Shown: one piece after another, positions 42,001 to 51,096 of the stretch
Layout of the letters: every line of letters begins with the position of its first letter
Numbering within the stretch: the first letter of the stretch is position 1
Origin: Picocystis sp. L7
Lineage: Eukaryota; Chlorophyta; Picocystophyceae; Picocystales; Picocystaceae
DNA length: 64,000 nt
Assembly: GCA_020975725.1 (NCBI GenBank)
Contig: QXJR01000003.1
Location: forward strand, 744,001-808,000
Direction: 5' to 3'
The notes under the pieces: generated by a model
The model's input: only the letters and a program-made list of their open reading frames with translations
Databases searched by the model: none
Told to the model about the DNA's origin: nothing
Made by a program: the position numbers and the translations under genes

Positions 42001-42879
42001 TAGGTACTCCTTGTTCCCTGTCATGTGCCAGGTTGCTCCAGAGTCTATTATCCAGATCTGGTTGTTGTCAGTTCTAAGTTGGGGCCCTCCAGCCATGAGG
42101 GCCATCGTTCTTTCGTTCGTCTTTAGCGGTATTTTGCCTCCATGGCTTCCTTTGTTTCTTGGTGGGTAATCTGCTTTGAATTTAAAGCAGGTCTGTAGCG
42201 TGTGTCCAGTTTTCTGGCAGTATTGACACACTGGTTTCTCGAGGTCATTTTTCTTTCTCTCTTGGGTCACATAGGCATTCCCTTTTTTCAGATACGTCTC
42301 TTCATAGGTCAGAGACTCTCGCACTTTGGCCATTGTCAGTTTGGCATGATAGTGTTTTAGTACCACTGTTACCGTGTGGTAGTTTGAGGGCAGTCCATCC
42401 AGTACTGCATTGGAGACCTCTTCTTCTGTGAGGTCAACGTTTACTTGGCGTAGTTCATCCACAATTTGGACTATGGAATTCATATACTGATCAATTGATT
42501 GATCATGGTGCTTGCGCGCTTTGGTGAGTTTTTGTCTCAGTTCTGATTCTCGTTGCTGACCGGTCTGTTGGTACAGGTTCTTCAAGACAGTCCACACTTG
42601 GTGTGCAGAGCTGCACCTTGTGATGTGACCACTGTACTCTGAGTTCACGCAGTTGATTATGAGGCACCTGGCTCTTTGCATTTTCTCATAATTCACTTTT
42701 TCATTCAGTTCTACCTCTCCTGCTTCATCCTTTTCATACTTGACTTCTGATGCTGTGACGTCCCAGAGGTTGTGGATTCTGAGATAATTTTCCATTCTCA
42801 GAAACCATTGCCTCCAGTTTGCGCCGTTCAGCTCAGGTACAGCAGATGCTCCTGCTGGGTCAGTCATTCTCGAGTGCAA
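38923..42879 (-). CDS. Copia gag-pol polyprotein
   Basis: An open frame of 1318 residues. In order: gag with a zinc knuckle (CQYCQKTGHTLQTCF); protease (IWIIDSGATWHMTGN); integrase with the HHCC start (HQRLGHVHPERL, CKTCIENK) and catalytic core (DVVGPIHPATPAG, RTDQGQEFLG); reverse transcriptase (QMDIETAFLNAHLEEEVYL, CFYVDDILLAS); and RNase H (TVYSDADYGGDR, STTEAEYQAAA). The family uses one polyprotein for gag and pol, as seen here. The last residues are encoded in the LTR. Confidence 0.95.
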   Translation of the reverse strand: MHSRMTDPAGASAVPELNGANWRQWFLRMENYLRIHNLWDVTASEVKYEKDEAGEVELNEKVNYEKMQRARCLIINCVNSEYSGHITRCSSAHQVWTVLKNLYQQTGQQRESELRQKLTKARKHHDQSIDQYMNSIVQIVDELRQVNVDLTEEEVSNAVLDGLPSNYHTVTVVLKHYHAKLTMAKVRESLTYEETYLKKGNAYVTQERKKNDLEKPVCQYCQKTGHTLQTCFKFKADYPPRNKGSHGGKIPLKTNERTMALMAGGPQLRTDNNQIWIIDSGATWHMTGNKEYLEVSTIEPYETNIEIADGTQLTSQWKGKVKLKLDDLTAPPVELENVLYVPGLTHNLLSVNSMVLRGATVNFKQGYCNIWHNQMRLQAKLNSDQNYCLQATAQVWHQRLGHVHPERLRKLGIPHRMTNTCKTCIENKQSATKFRSKSYNYEPLDLLYMDVVGPIHPATPAGQRYYLSVLDHATKTCMVYLMEEKGQTGNYARLAINTIERTAGRSKKVKAIRTDQGQEFLGRKLADFLSERGIEHERTAGYAPQQNDAERLHRDIREHASSMLNATNLPKKYWGEAVRAYAHVRNRLPPSHRNDDRSPLELLSGNKPSIKHLRVFGCEAWVLKPTAKQTGKFEPRSERGIFIGYENSTTYRILLEDRLVTSRNVRFIEDTMGKYTRPIENQQEYEPMSDLRAEPDQWEDTSEGSDTDDNEPEEPEQTKQETVSSYNLRPNRQTKFTAYFSTGLPDKFDGYKNAMTRPDSEFWGEAINSELESLSKMRTWEITDLPKDKRAIGSKWIFKIKRDSQYNITKYKARLVALGCHQRPGTDYEEIYASVVSKTALRIFLAAVNQMDLDLHQMDIETAFLNAHLEEEVYLKLPEGFHTEHPDKVLRLNRSLYGLKQAPRAWNQELTNTLRNMNFKCIEVDQSVLKCITTEGECYLCFYVDDILLASKNPQLIEKIKDTLKKRYTVTDLGEAKNFLGISTYRNRPERTMEMDQVNKISEYLKENGTTDCKKNKIPLSVPLTKDENRESLNHSNYQKIVGQLQYLSGTTRPDIVQAASALSRYNSCPKTSHWKALRGTLKYLKGSDQLTMRYTATDEDPQEKLKVTVYSDADYGGDRNDRRSRTGYAIMVMGALVAWQSKLQTTIATSTTEAEYQAAAAAIKEGLWIRNFIQQLLATKKIEMTINIDNQSSLRLLKNPQSVSKAKHIDVQHHFIRERAIRAEVNLRYCQTEDMWADYLTKQLPSNKFNQCIKKLGMIMSCTRLSGSVERNPTEPGLQPRTTKEKPTGDPPKATSQEVETESPTNAEDWTPSKETV

Positions 42880-42895
42880 AGCAAGGCTCTTAACC

Positions 42896-43343
42896 TGTTG
42901 TAGGATGTGATCAGTATCCTACTTGGACTGGGTCCAGGGCTCAGCAGTGAGTCGAGTGGGTCTTCAAATGGGGTTTCGCTCACGGTAGCGATCCGTCGAG
43001 CGTGGCAGGATGTTGGTGAGGTGTCGGTCGAGCACTCCGCGAAGAAACGAGACAGAGCTTCTTGTCATGCAAAAACTGAATTACAGGTATGGTCGCGAGC
43101 GCTATATATAGTGCGTTCAGCGAGTTCTACGATGTCACGTGTTCTTGAGGAGATCGTCTGCTGATGTTGATCTCCGTTGTCTTCGAGATGCTTCACACTG
43201 TTTCCTTGGAGGGCGTCCAGTCTTCAGCGTTCGTCGGACTTTCCGTCTCGACTTCTTGGGAGGTCGCTTTTGGCGGGTCCCCTGTTGGCTTCTCCTTGGT
43301 TGTCCTGGGCTGCAACCCTGGTTCAGTAGGGTTTCTTTCAACA
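42896..43343 (-). repeat. 5' LTR of the Copia element
   Basis: 448 bp, nearly identical to the LTR at 38626-39073. It contains a TATATATA-like box at about 43104-43110 on either strand, a possible promoter. Confidence 0.92.
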
Positions 43344-43348
43344 GGGAC

Positions 43349-43792
43349 GGCCCTTCTGTTTCTGATTGTACCGACATCCAACCGGGAGAAGGCAGAGGCA
43401 TCTTCATGGACTGGATCCCTGGCACAGATGGACCCACCAGGGTCGGATGGAATCCCCCCAAACAAGGAAGGGGTCGAGCAAACTGGTCCAGCAGAACCAC
43501 ACCATGGAGACGATCTGCGAAGAGATCTCACCTTCCTTCCATGTGCAATCTTCACCAGGCGGGAAAATTGGCCCATGTGTGGGATGGCCATGGACGCTTC
43601 ATGGATGTCACACTGGACACCCGAGACGTGGGGTCGGCAGAAGAGAGGATTCTCCAAAACGCCATCATAACGGCTTGCAACAAGCCAGCGGACTGCAGCC
43701 TGACCAGATTGAAGAATTGGACGTGGAGCAACGACCATGAAGGTGGAGGGGACGTCCTCACCGACCCGTCGTCGTCCCACTCTTTCGGTTGA
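43349..43792 (+). other. Possible 3' part of an unrecognised host gene beside the Copia insertion
   Basis: A plus-strand frame continues from the Copia edge for about 148 codons to a stop at 43790-43792. It includes HQAGKLAHVWDGHGRFMDV and RILQNAIITACNKPADCSLT, which read like protein. I do not recognise it. A minus-strand frame over the same DNA is also open, so coding is uncertain. Confidence 0.25.
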
Positions 43793-44019
43793 ACGGTAGA
43801 CGCAGGAACCCGTTCCTATCCTTTCACGCAAAGCATTCCTTCCATTAACATTCCTTCTGCAACTTCAAACGAAGAAATCCTGCACATCCATGAGATACTC
43901 TGCATCCCCTTCCAAAGCCCCACGAAAGGATGAACAACATGAAAAAGTGGAACGCGGGATAAATCTTTACTGTGTTTGAAAGAATATATTAGCAACCAAC
44001 TGGCAGATGAAAAATCGTC

Positions 44020-47000
44020 TCAGTTTGAGACCTTTGCACGCTTGGCCAATTGAGACTGCTCCTTTGCTCCAGCTCGTTTGCCTGACAGGAGGCTTGGAAC
44101 AAGTGCGTCGTTCTCGGTTGGGACCGGTTCTTCGTCTTGGCTAGTGCACGGATCGGTGTCATCTAAGCTCTCGACGGACGGCACCACGTGGAGTTTGGGG
44201 GTCGTGCCATTCAGTGCTTTTCCCACTGCATGATTGGACTCTTCCAGGACTTTGTGCGTTTCTTCCCAAAATTTCAGATCATGTGCTTTGGAGTATTCAA
44301 GGGCCTCGGTCCACTCAGGATCCGGTACATGAACAATACCTTTGCTTGGATCCACTTTGCGGGCTACGCTCTTGGCCAAGCACCGTCCCAATGCAGAGGC
44401 TACGGCAGGACTGACTGCATTGCCGATCTGCTGGTATCTCTGGGTCAAAGCGCAGGATCTCACTCCTGAGCGTTCACCCTCCAAAGCGAAGGAGGTTAGG
44501 ACAAAGTAGTCTGGGAAGCCTTGTATCCGTGAATTCTCTCGAATACTAAGTACGCGATCCTGGCAAGGATGGACAAGCCTTAAATTATGCGGCTCAGCTC
44601 GTCCTACAACGGTTTGCACGACCTCATCGTACCAACAACGCCCAAAGCAACCGTGGCGCCCATTGCTACGGCCGAGTTTGTATGTAATGCACCAACGTGG
44701 GCAAAGCAGCTCACCCGTAGGTAACCATACCGTCTTTGCGGGGCAACCTTTTAGTTGGTCTCCACGCCAGCCACCTTTGTCGTGCTGGTCAACCCGCCCC
44801 TCCTTTCCTGTGCTCCTTGGTGCTGCTGTCCTGGTTGGTGGACCTGGGCATGCGGTAACGCTGTGCGTATGTCCGGCACAACACGTGCCATCAGCATGGG
44901 TTATGACGCCCTCTAAGTCTCGGAAATTGGCCCCCTTCTTCATGGGGACAGCAGCACACCTTGCAAGGTCATCTACGTTCAGACACAGAGCTCTGTGATC
45001 TCTCAGGATCCCACTTACGAAACTTTGCTGTTCCTCCGCTCTGTTTGTTTTCAGGCACTTTGCGACTGTCCGGGACAGCGCCACCTCTATCGCTGCCCTC
45101 ACCTCTTTGCCTGTTCTAATGGCAACTTCTTTCCGAGACTGGGCAAGTTCTGCCGCAAGATGAGCTCTTTTTTCCGCAGAGAGATGACTCTGAGAGGCCT
45201 CTCGTACCTCCTTCGCGTAAGTCGAGCCGCCTTTTGTGAGGTAAAGGGTTCCAAGATCCTGGTCAGACAGTAATAGCTGTCGTTCAAGCGGAGGTACATT
45301 GGATGGGTGCATTGCCATTTCCGCACGCATTGCTCTCTCTGCTAGGGAGATGGTTCCAGATCGAGGAAGCCGGCGCAAGTAAGCCTGGGCAGGCGTTTGC
45401 GGCTCGCTGCAGTAAGTTGCATTCTCAGAAAACGTGAAGGTCTCCACGGGACCCAAGTCTCCGAGGACATCTCCCAAAACCAGGGCAGGTAAGGCCGCCT
45501 CTTCCTCTTCAGTAGATGCGAAACCTACAAACCACTCTTCGCGATTTTTCATCACACTCGATTTCGTGTTTGCTGCGCTGCGATGGGTCGGCATGGGGAA
45601 GGGGGGCAGCCTTTCTCCACTCATTGCACCCCAGATGAAGACGCGTGCCCTCCACTCAGGGACACCGTAGTGGCCCGCTGCCAAAATGCCCATGCGCGCC
45701 TGGTAACGTAGACTGAGAAGTGCAGCAAGCGCTGCCTTTGCTATAACTCCGTCCTCATGCTTCAGGATGTCAGGTACGTTTTCCATCAGACAATACCTCG
45801 GCCGCAAAAATTCTACCACCTTCAGAAAAACATTCATCTGCCTGTTTTTTGGGTCACGAAGCACTGCAGCACCCCTTGCTCGATGCCGATTGAGACCGCT
45901 TACCCCTTGACATGGTGGCCCTCCAACAACAACATCAACGTCCCCAGGAAGTGGCAAGTCGCCTGTGCTTCTCATGCTCTGTACAAAGCCGTTGAGAGAC
46001 CCTTCGCAACCTGTCAGGTTCTCCTCCGGCTCCCAGGTGATGTCTTCGTAGCCTTTCCACTTGACAAGGAAGGTGAGCCAGCAGTTTTCGAGCTTCAGCT
46101 CCCCAAGGAGATTGCCTTTCGATTGTCCGTCCAGCCCTCGATCTGCGTTTTCTTCAATCCTCATGTCTAAGATCTTCTCGACCTCGTACAAACGGCCTGT
46201 TCCTTCTCCCGATCGCTTTGCTTCCTCTGAAGACTGGCTTCCCCCATCTGAAGGTAGATCTGCGGTGCCGTTTCCCTTGCCCCTTTCCAACGACCAGTCT
46301 GGTGGGTAACGATCGCACAGCTCTTTCCACCTTTGCAGGAGACAGAGGTATTCATCGACGCCACAGACACGGACGGCAGCATGGGGATGGTTTACCTTGA
46401 AGCTCATGCTCGCATCTTTGCTAAAGTCTACCGCCCAGCGCGACACAATCTTCACCCCGTCCACTTCTTGGGCGAGGAAGGACAGGCCGCCACATCCAGC
46501 ATATAGATCCAGCACGTTCAGAACCCTCGGATCTTTCGCGTTTCCAGCACTGTCAAACTGCAGGCTTTCCACGGTATCTGAGGCTGGTTCGACGACGTGG
46601 TGACTGTCGGCTTCATCCATATCTTCACCGAACGAATCAGAAAACGAACAGAACTTTTTGGCATGCAATTGATCGTACCAGAAGTCACATTCTTCTTGTG
46701 GCGGAGGCTGATCGCCCGGCCTGATCTTCTTGACAATCGCCTTGCGTGCAATGCAATCGAGAGTGTTATCGGACACGTAGGTTTTACTGTCGTTGTATTC
46801 GGCGAGCCACACTCTTCGCTTGTCGACGAGTGCAGCCACTTCCAGCAGGGTCGTATCTGCTGCTTGGTAGAACCATCGTCCAGAAAACCAACGCTTCCCA
46901 TCCATGGACTGAAAGAGCTCTTTCACTCGCAGGCAATAGTAACGTTCCTTTCCATCCTCGTCTTGTAGATCCGTGTCCAAGAGCACGTCGTCGCCAATCG

Positions 47001-47486
47001 CAACCTGTCCTCGTGTCGGCAGACGATGGATGCACACCGATTCGGTCGTTCATGGTCAATCCTTCGGTCGCGGGAACTGCATGCGTTTCCATTCTCGCTG
47101 GAAGGAGGTGTTGCACGATCGCTCGTACGGTTGTCTGGTCCTCTTACCTCGAAGTCTTCAATCTTCACGCTTTGGAAGTGCGCGACGGCGGGCAGAGGGG
47201 CGTGTGGATCTTCGACGAGGTAGGGAAGTGTCGGTTTGATTTCTTCGATGGTCCACGCATGCATGGCGAGCGTCCTGTCCGGCCATGTTTCTTTGACTTG
47301 TTCGAGTGGGATGGGTTGGTGGGTCCATTCGGTTTCGTTCTCCACCTTCTTCCACTCGCCCGATTCCACGAACCGCTTCCATGCCTTTTTCTCCCCTTCC
47401 TTCACCGGAAATGCCTTCTTGGATCGCTTCTCCTTCGTCGCGCCGTTCTCCTCCGCGGATCCGTCCGACAGCTTCTCCTGCGCCAT
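44020..47486 (-). CDS. Chromomethylase (CMT): BAH + chromodomain DNA cytosine methyltransferase, one intron
   Basis: Exon 1 is 47486-47148 (113 codons), the intron 47147-47005 and exon 2 47004-44020, giving about 1107 residues. A BAH domain (about 105-225) starts at the splice junction, KIEDFE|VAIGDDVLL, and includes YYCLRVKELFQSMDGKRWF. Methyltransferase motif I is VLNVLDLYAGCGGLSF (about 275). A chromodomain follows at about 385-445 (YEVEKILDMR, LTFLVKWKGYEDITWEPEEN). The catalytic PPCQ loop is VVVGGPPCQGVSGLNRHRA (Cys about 477), then LMENVPDIL. The C-terminal target-recognition part is ENSRIQGFPDYF, then QRYQQIGNAVSPAVASALG. BAH plus a chromodomain lodged between motifs I and IV is the plant CMT architecture. 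CMTs methylate non-CG cytosines at H3K9-methylated nucleosomes. Two unusual insertions lie before the recognition domain. Confidence 0.92.
47005..47147 (-). other. Intron of the chromomethylase gene
   Basis: A 143-bp phase-0 GT-AG intron. On the minus strand the donor is GAG|GTAAGA and the acceptor GGACAG|GTTGCG. Removal restores the start of the BAH domain. Confidence 0.85.
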
Positions 47487-48634
47487 CGCCAGGTTGTCGG
47501 CGATTTCCCGCGCTTTTTCAGGGTGGAGAAGCCTCTGGGTTCGGGGGGCGGAGATCGGGAACCGAAGGGAACGAAAGGAGAACGTGAGTAAGGAAAGGAC
47601 CCGGATCGAACCCGATTAGAAGGAAACCTTCCACGGATGCGCTCCATTGGACGTATGGACATGCGATCCGAACCCGGGCGTCCCCCCTACTCGAACCCAG
47701 GACCCGTGCCTTTCGAAAGGAAGGTCTCGACCGGGGTTCGGAAGGACGATCGTGTGGTCCAGAAATAGATGGGGCACATCCAAGGTTGTCCGAGATTCCA
47801 TCCTACACAAGGACGGACAGACCTGCAAACCACATGGAACGTGGGAAACTTTGGGACCCAAGTGCATGCTAGCGACGTGCACCAGAAGGAACGAAGGGAT
47901 CCGATCGAACCAAGGGTCGAAGGACGAGGCGAAGGAGCTTCCTCGTACCTGCGCTGCCACGTGGCCATCTCTGAGGAAAGACATCCATCGCACCTGGGTA
48001 GAGGCATCTCCAACCCACCAAGGACCGTGGCATCGACACAAAGAGAATGGGCCACGCACATGCAGAAGCGTCGCGTGGATGGAACGCCAAAGCCCAAGCA
48101 AGCCCATCTTTGCCAATCCATCCGCAACGTGCAAAACGCAACAACCGCGTTTCTAAAGCAGCAGAAGCTTCTGCAACTCGATGAGCGAGGCTCGCACGGC
48201 ATGGATGCACGATCCGAAACAAGGACGAAATGTCTCGGACAGCAACGCAGAGGAAAAAAGGGACGGTCCATGACATCCATCCCGTGCAAACACGCCTCTC
48301 CTCGTGCATGCCCATACCTCCCCAGGGCACCCTCGTCGTGAGGTTTGCCTCTCTGCTGCGCCGACCCCGTGCAACATCTCGCATCGAGGAAAGGAGGCGG
48401 ATGCGTTCTGCCGTGCAACGTGCAATTTCGGTGGAAAGACTGCGCTTTTTGCGATGCTACCCCCTACAACGTTCTCACCGCATACACTGCTGTTGGTGTG
48501 CCTCTTGCATGGACCCGAACCGCTTTTATGCTTTCCTTGAAGCTTGCGAAGAACCTGCCTGTGCTCCAGTCCGAGGCGGCCGGACGGAAAACGGGGAGAC
48601 CGTGTATGGTAGCGCCTTTCATCAACACAGTCGT
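47487..48634. other. Spacer between chromomethylase and ankyrin genes
   Basis: 1.15 kb, no gene supported. It contains GGATCGAACC at 47603-47612 close to the chromomethylase start and several short frames without recognisable domains. Confidence 0.35.
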
Positions 48635-49582
48635 TTATTCAACGTCGAGGGACCCGATGAGTTCTTCCACGGAAACAGGTTTCCATGCGGAGAACAGGTC
48701 GATGCCTTGGTTTGTTGGATCGAGGACGGGCTTTGTTTCTCCTTCGTGTGGTACCGGAGGCGTTTCCTTTGGCAAAGGCTCGGCGGTATCGTCTTCGCGA
48801 GGGGAACCCACCAACGTCACTGGGGACCCCTTCTCTGGCGTTCCCGTTTCGTAGGCCACCCCGTTCAGCAGGCATTGCAGACGTTTGTCTTTGCATAGAT
48901 TGCTGGGTGTGCGGGCCTTGCGGTCTTTGACTTGCAGGAAAGGATCGGGCCCGCAAGCCCGGAACAATCTTTCGACGATGGAGAAGCATTCGCCGGATGC
49001 GGCCGCGTGCAAGCAAGTGGATCCCGTGTTGTTTTTGATCAGGGGATCCGCCTTTGCTTCCAGTAGTACTCGGACGCATGGTTCGTGCCCGTTCTTGGCG
49101 GCGTAGTACAGCGGTGTCATGCCCAGGATGTCTTTTTGGTCGACCAACCGCTCGGTCTCGCCCGGCGACGTTGCTTCTTGGACGGTTCTTTCTTCGTTCT
49201 GCTTCTTCCTTTGGAATTCCAGCATCGCCTGGAGGGCCTGTTCTCTCCCGTAGAAGGCGGCAAGGTGGATTGCGTTTTGCCGGGTCTTGTCCTTGGCTTC
49301 CAACCTGGATCCTCCTTCCAGGAGCAATCGGACGCACGCTTCTCCGCCCTGTGCGGCTGCTTCGTGGAGCGGCGTCGCTCCTTCCTTGTTGGCGAGGTTG
49401 ACGTTCGCGCCCCTTTTCGTCAACAGTTCGACGATGTCGGGATGGTTTCCTTTGGCTGCGAAGTGGAGGCAGGTGGCCTCGGTCTTGGGTTCTCGCCCAT
49501 CGACGTCTCCTCCATCGTCCAAGGTCCTTCTCACGTGTTCCAGTTCACCGTCCCTGGCGGAGATGAACGGGGAGGGCGCCAT
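48635..49582 (-). CDS. Ankyrin-repeat protein
   Basis: A 315-residue protein from MAPSPFISARDGELEHVRRT. It has about five to six ankyrin repeats: ATCLHFAAKGNHPDIVELLT, ATPLHEAAAQGGEACVRLLL, QNAIHLAAFYGREQALQAML, MTPLYYAAKNGHEPCVRVLL, STCLHAAASGECFSIVERLF. A charged insert between repeats 3 and 4 (RKKQNEERTVQEATSPGETE) breaks the spacing. The C terminus ends in an acidic tail. There are no membrane segments or catalytic domain, so it is probably a protein-binding adaptor; the partner is unknown. A longer upstream extension is in frame but Pro/Gly-rich and was not used. Confidence 0.85.
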   Translation of the reverse strand: MAPSPFISARDGELEHVRRTLDDGGDVDGREPKTEATCLHFAAKGNHPDIVELLTKRGANVNLANKEGATPLHEAAAQGGEACVRLLLEGGSRLEAKDKTRQNAIHLAAFYGREQALQAMLEFQRKKQNEERTVQEATSPGETERLVDQKDILGMTPLYYAAKNGHEPCVRVLLEAKADPLIKNNTGSTCLHAAASGECFSIVERLFRACGPDPFLQVKDRKARTPSNLCKDKRLQCLLNGVAYETGTPEKGSPVTLVGSPREDDTAEPLPKETPPVPHEGETKPVLDPTNQGIDLFSAWKPVSVEELIGSLDVE

Positions 49583-50002
49583 CCTCCGTCCTTCCTGCGG
49601 GGTTTTCTCGCCGCGTTGGTGCGGATGCGGAGGCGTTCCTTCGCTTCCTCTCTCGCGGCTTCGTGCAGACGAACCGTCGCTCGGATGGATCCCTTCGAAA
49701 GGGTCGAATCCGGTCGGGAAACCGGAGGATCGATGGGTGGAGAAGGGAACCCAGCCGGGTTCCATCGGTCCAGGAAAGGGAATGGGTGTGGGATCGGATG
49801 GACCCCACGTCCATCCAGGGGGGGGTCGACCTACCAAGTAGGTGTCTTTGGAGGACGTGCACAAGGAAGCACAAGTGCATTGATGCAGGCATGGTGCGCC
49901 GGTCCATGCGATGGGAACAAAAAAAGGGAGCGACGGTGGAGGTGGATCGTCCGGTCCACCGGGATCGGGACGGTTCCGTTCCCAGGACGGAGCACGGCCG
50001 AA

Positions 50003-50341
50003 TCAAGCGGACAGAGCTCCCGCCTCCTTCAACATCCCTTCCAGCTTGCCTTCGCCGTGCAGCTGCATGGCATCGTCGCATCCACCCACGTGCTGTCCGC
50101 CGATGAACACGTTGGGCACCGTGCTCTGCCCGGTGAGTTCGACCAGGGCGTCCATGATCTCATTCTCTTCCGTCATCCCATCCATCTCCACGACTTCGGC
50201 TTGCACGCCCAGCTTCTCGAACAGGCCCTTGACCTGCATGCAGAACGGACACCAAGATTTGCTGTACACCACCACCGGTGCGGTGGACACCAGCTCTTGG
50301 ACCTTGTCCACCTGCCACATCGCACCCGCTCGCTTGGCCAT
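50003..50341 (-). CDS. Glutaredoxin, dithiol class I type (CPFC)
   Basis: A 112-residue protein starting MAKRAGAMW. The thioredoxin fold is complete: VVVYSKSWCPFCMQVKGLF (active-site CPFC at about residues 30-33), the cis-proline loop STVPNVFIGGQHVGGCDD with TVP and the GG-C-D glutathione-binding end, and the helix HGEGKLEGMLKEAG. Length is standard for class I. It reduces protein and glutathione mixed disulfides with glutathione. There is no targeting peptide, so it is probably cytosolic. It is head-to-head with the PP2C-kinase gene, with 755 bp between starts. Confidence 0.93.
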   Translation of the reverse strand: MAKRAGAMWQVDKVQELVSTAPVVVYSKSWCPFCMQVKGLFEKLGVQAEVVEMDGMTEENEIMDALVELTGQSTVPNVFIGGQHVGGCDDAMQLHGEGKLEGMLKEAGALSA

Positions 50342-51096
50342 CGCCGCCTGTTCCCCCGGATTGAAGGACGTGAAGTTCGTGTATCCAGTGGAGTGTTGGT
50401 TCTACAGAGCGTCAGCCACGGGAAGGCCACTTCCGAACGGATCGCGTGCGTCGTTCCTTTTTTCGGCTCCTTCCACGCCCGAAAGGATCCACCTCGTGCG
50501 CCGTACCAGTTTGCCGGGGTTGTCGAATCGGCTCGGATCCCCGTTCGTCGCACGTGTCCTCCTGCATCCCGGCACGCGGGTCGTGTGTCTCCCAATCGAA
50601 GCCCGCACCGCGCGCATCTTCGCTCCTCGTCGGTGTGTGTCGCGTCTGAGCACCCGCTTCGTCCGAATCCACCCTTCCCTTGTGCCCCCAGGGTCCCATC
50701 CCGTACGGTCGGGGGAAATCGACCCCCCTCGAGGGAGGAAGGACCGAAGAGGGGATCCCCCGAGGCGGCGGGACACCTTTCCGGGGTTCGAACCCGTTCG
50801 GGATCCGGGGATCCTTCCCTTTCGGGGGTGGATGGGAGAAGGGGTGGATCCAAATCGCGTCGAAGGAAGGGAAGGGAAGGGAGAACGGCTTCGATTGGAC
50901 CCATCTCGCGTCGGCATGCCTCGTGATGGCGGATCCCTTCTTGCGCGTTGAAGATGGGATCCCAAGGCCCCTCCCGTCCGCCTTCCCTCGGTGTCGAACC
51001 ACGTCGAACGGATCCGGTGCCCACCTTCGCAATTGCCCAGGCGGGTGCGAAACGCACCGTCGGTGAGGCGGACCACCACGCCCATCCGACGACTCG
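50342..51096. promoter_or_regulatory. Shared upstream region of the glutaredoxin and PP2C-kinase genes
   Basis: A 755-bp head-to-head spacer. It carries GGTTCGAACC (50785-50794) and repeated GGATCC words, the same palindromic word class seen upstream of other genes here. No gene recognised. Confidence 0.35.

Larger units (their letters stand above)
38626..43343 (-). mobile_element. Ty1/Copia LTR retrotransposon (fossil category; looks whole and young)
   Basis: 4718 bp including two 448-bp LTRs beginning TG and ending CA. The LTRs differ at about two positions, so insertion is recent on an evolutionary scale. One uninterrupted gag-pol frame occupies the interior on the minus strand. A short tract after the 5' LTR (GGTTAAGAGCC) resembles a tRNA primer site, and a purine-rich run (GAGTGGGAGTG) precedes the 3' LTR. 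Domain order is gag, protease, integrase, reverse transcriptase, RNase H, which defines Copia rather than Gypsy. Confidence 0.95.
38621..43348. repeat. Target-site duplication GGGAC flanking the Copia element
   Basis: GGGAC at 38621-38625 and again at 43344-43348, directly outside the two LTRs. Five-base duplications are standard for Copia integrase. Confidence 0.9.

Noticed and set aside
43193-43831. 212-codon minus-strand frame running into the 5' LTR as a host gene
   Set aside because: Its last third is LTR sequence and the rest competes with a plus-strand frame; neither is supported by a domain.
50785-50794. tRNA T-arm-like GGTTCGAACC
   Set aside because: No acceptor stem, anticodon arm or CCA-side pairing around it; better read as a palindromic upstream word.
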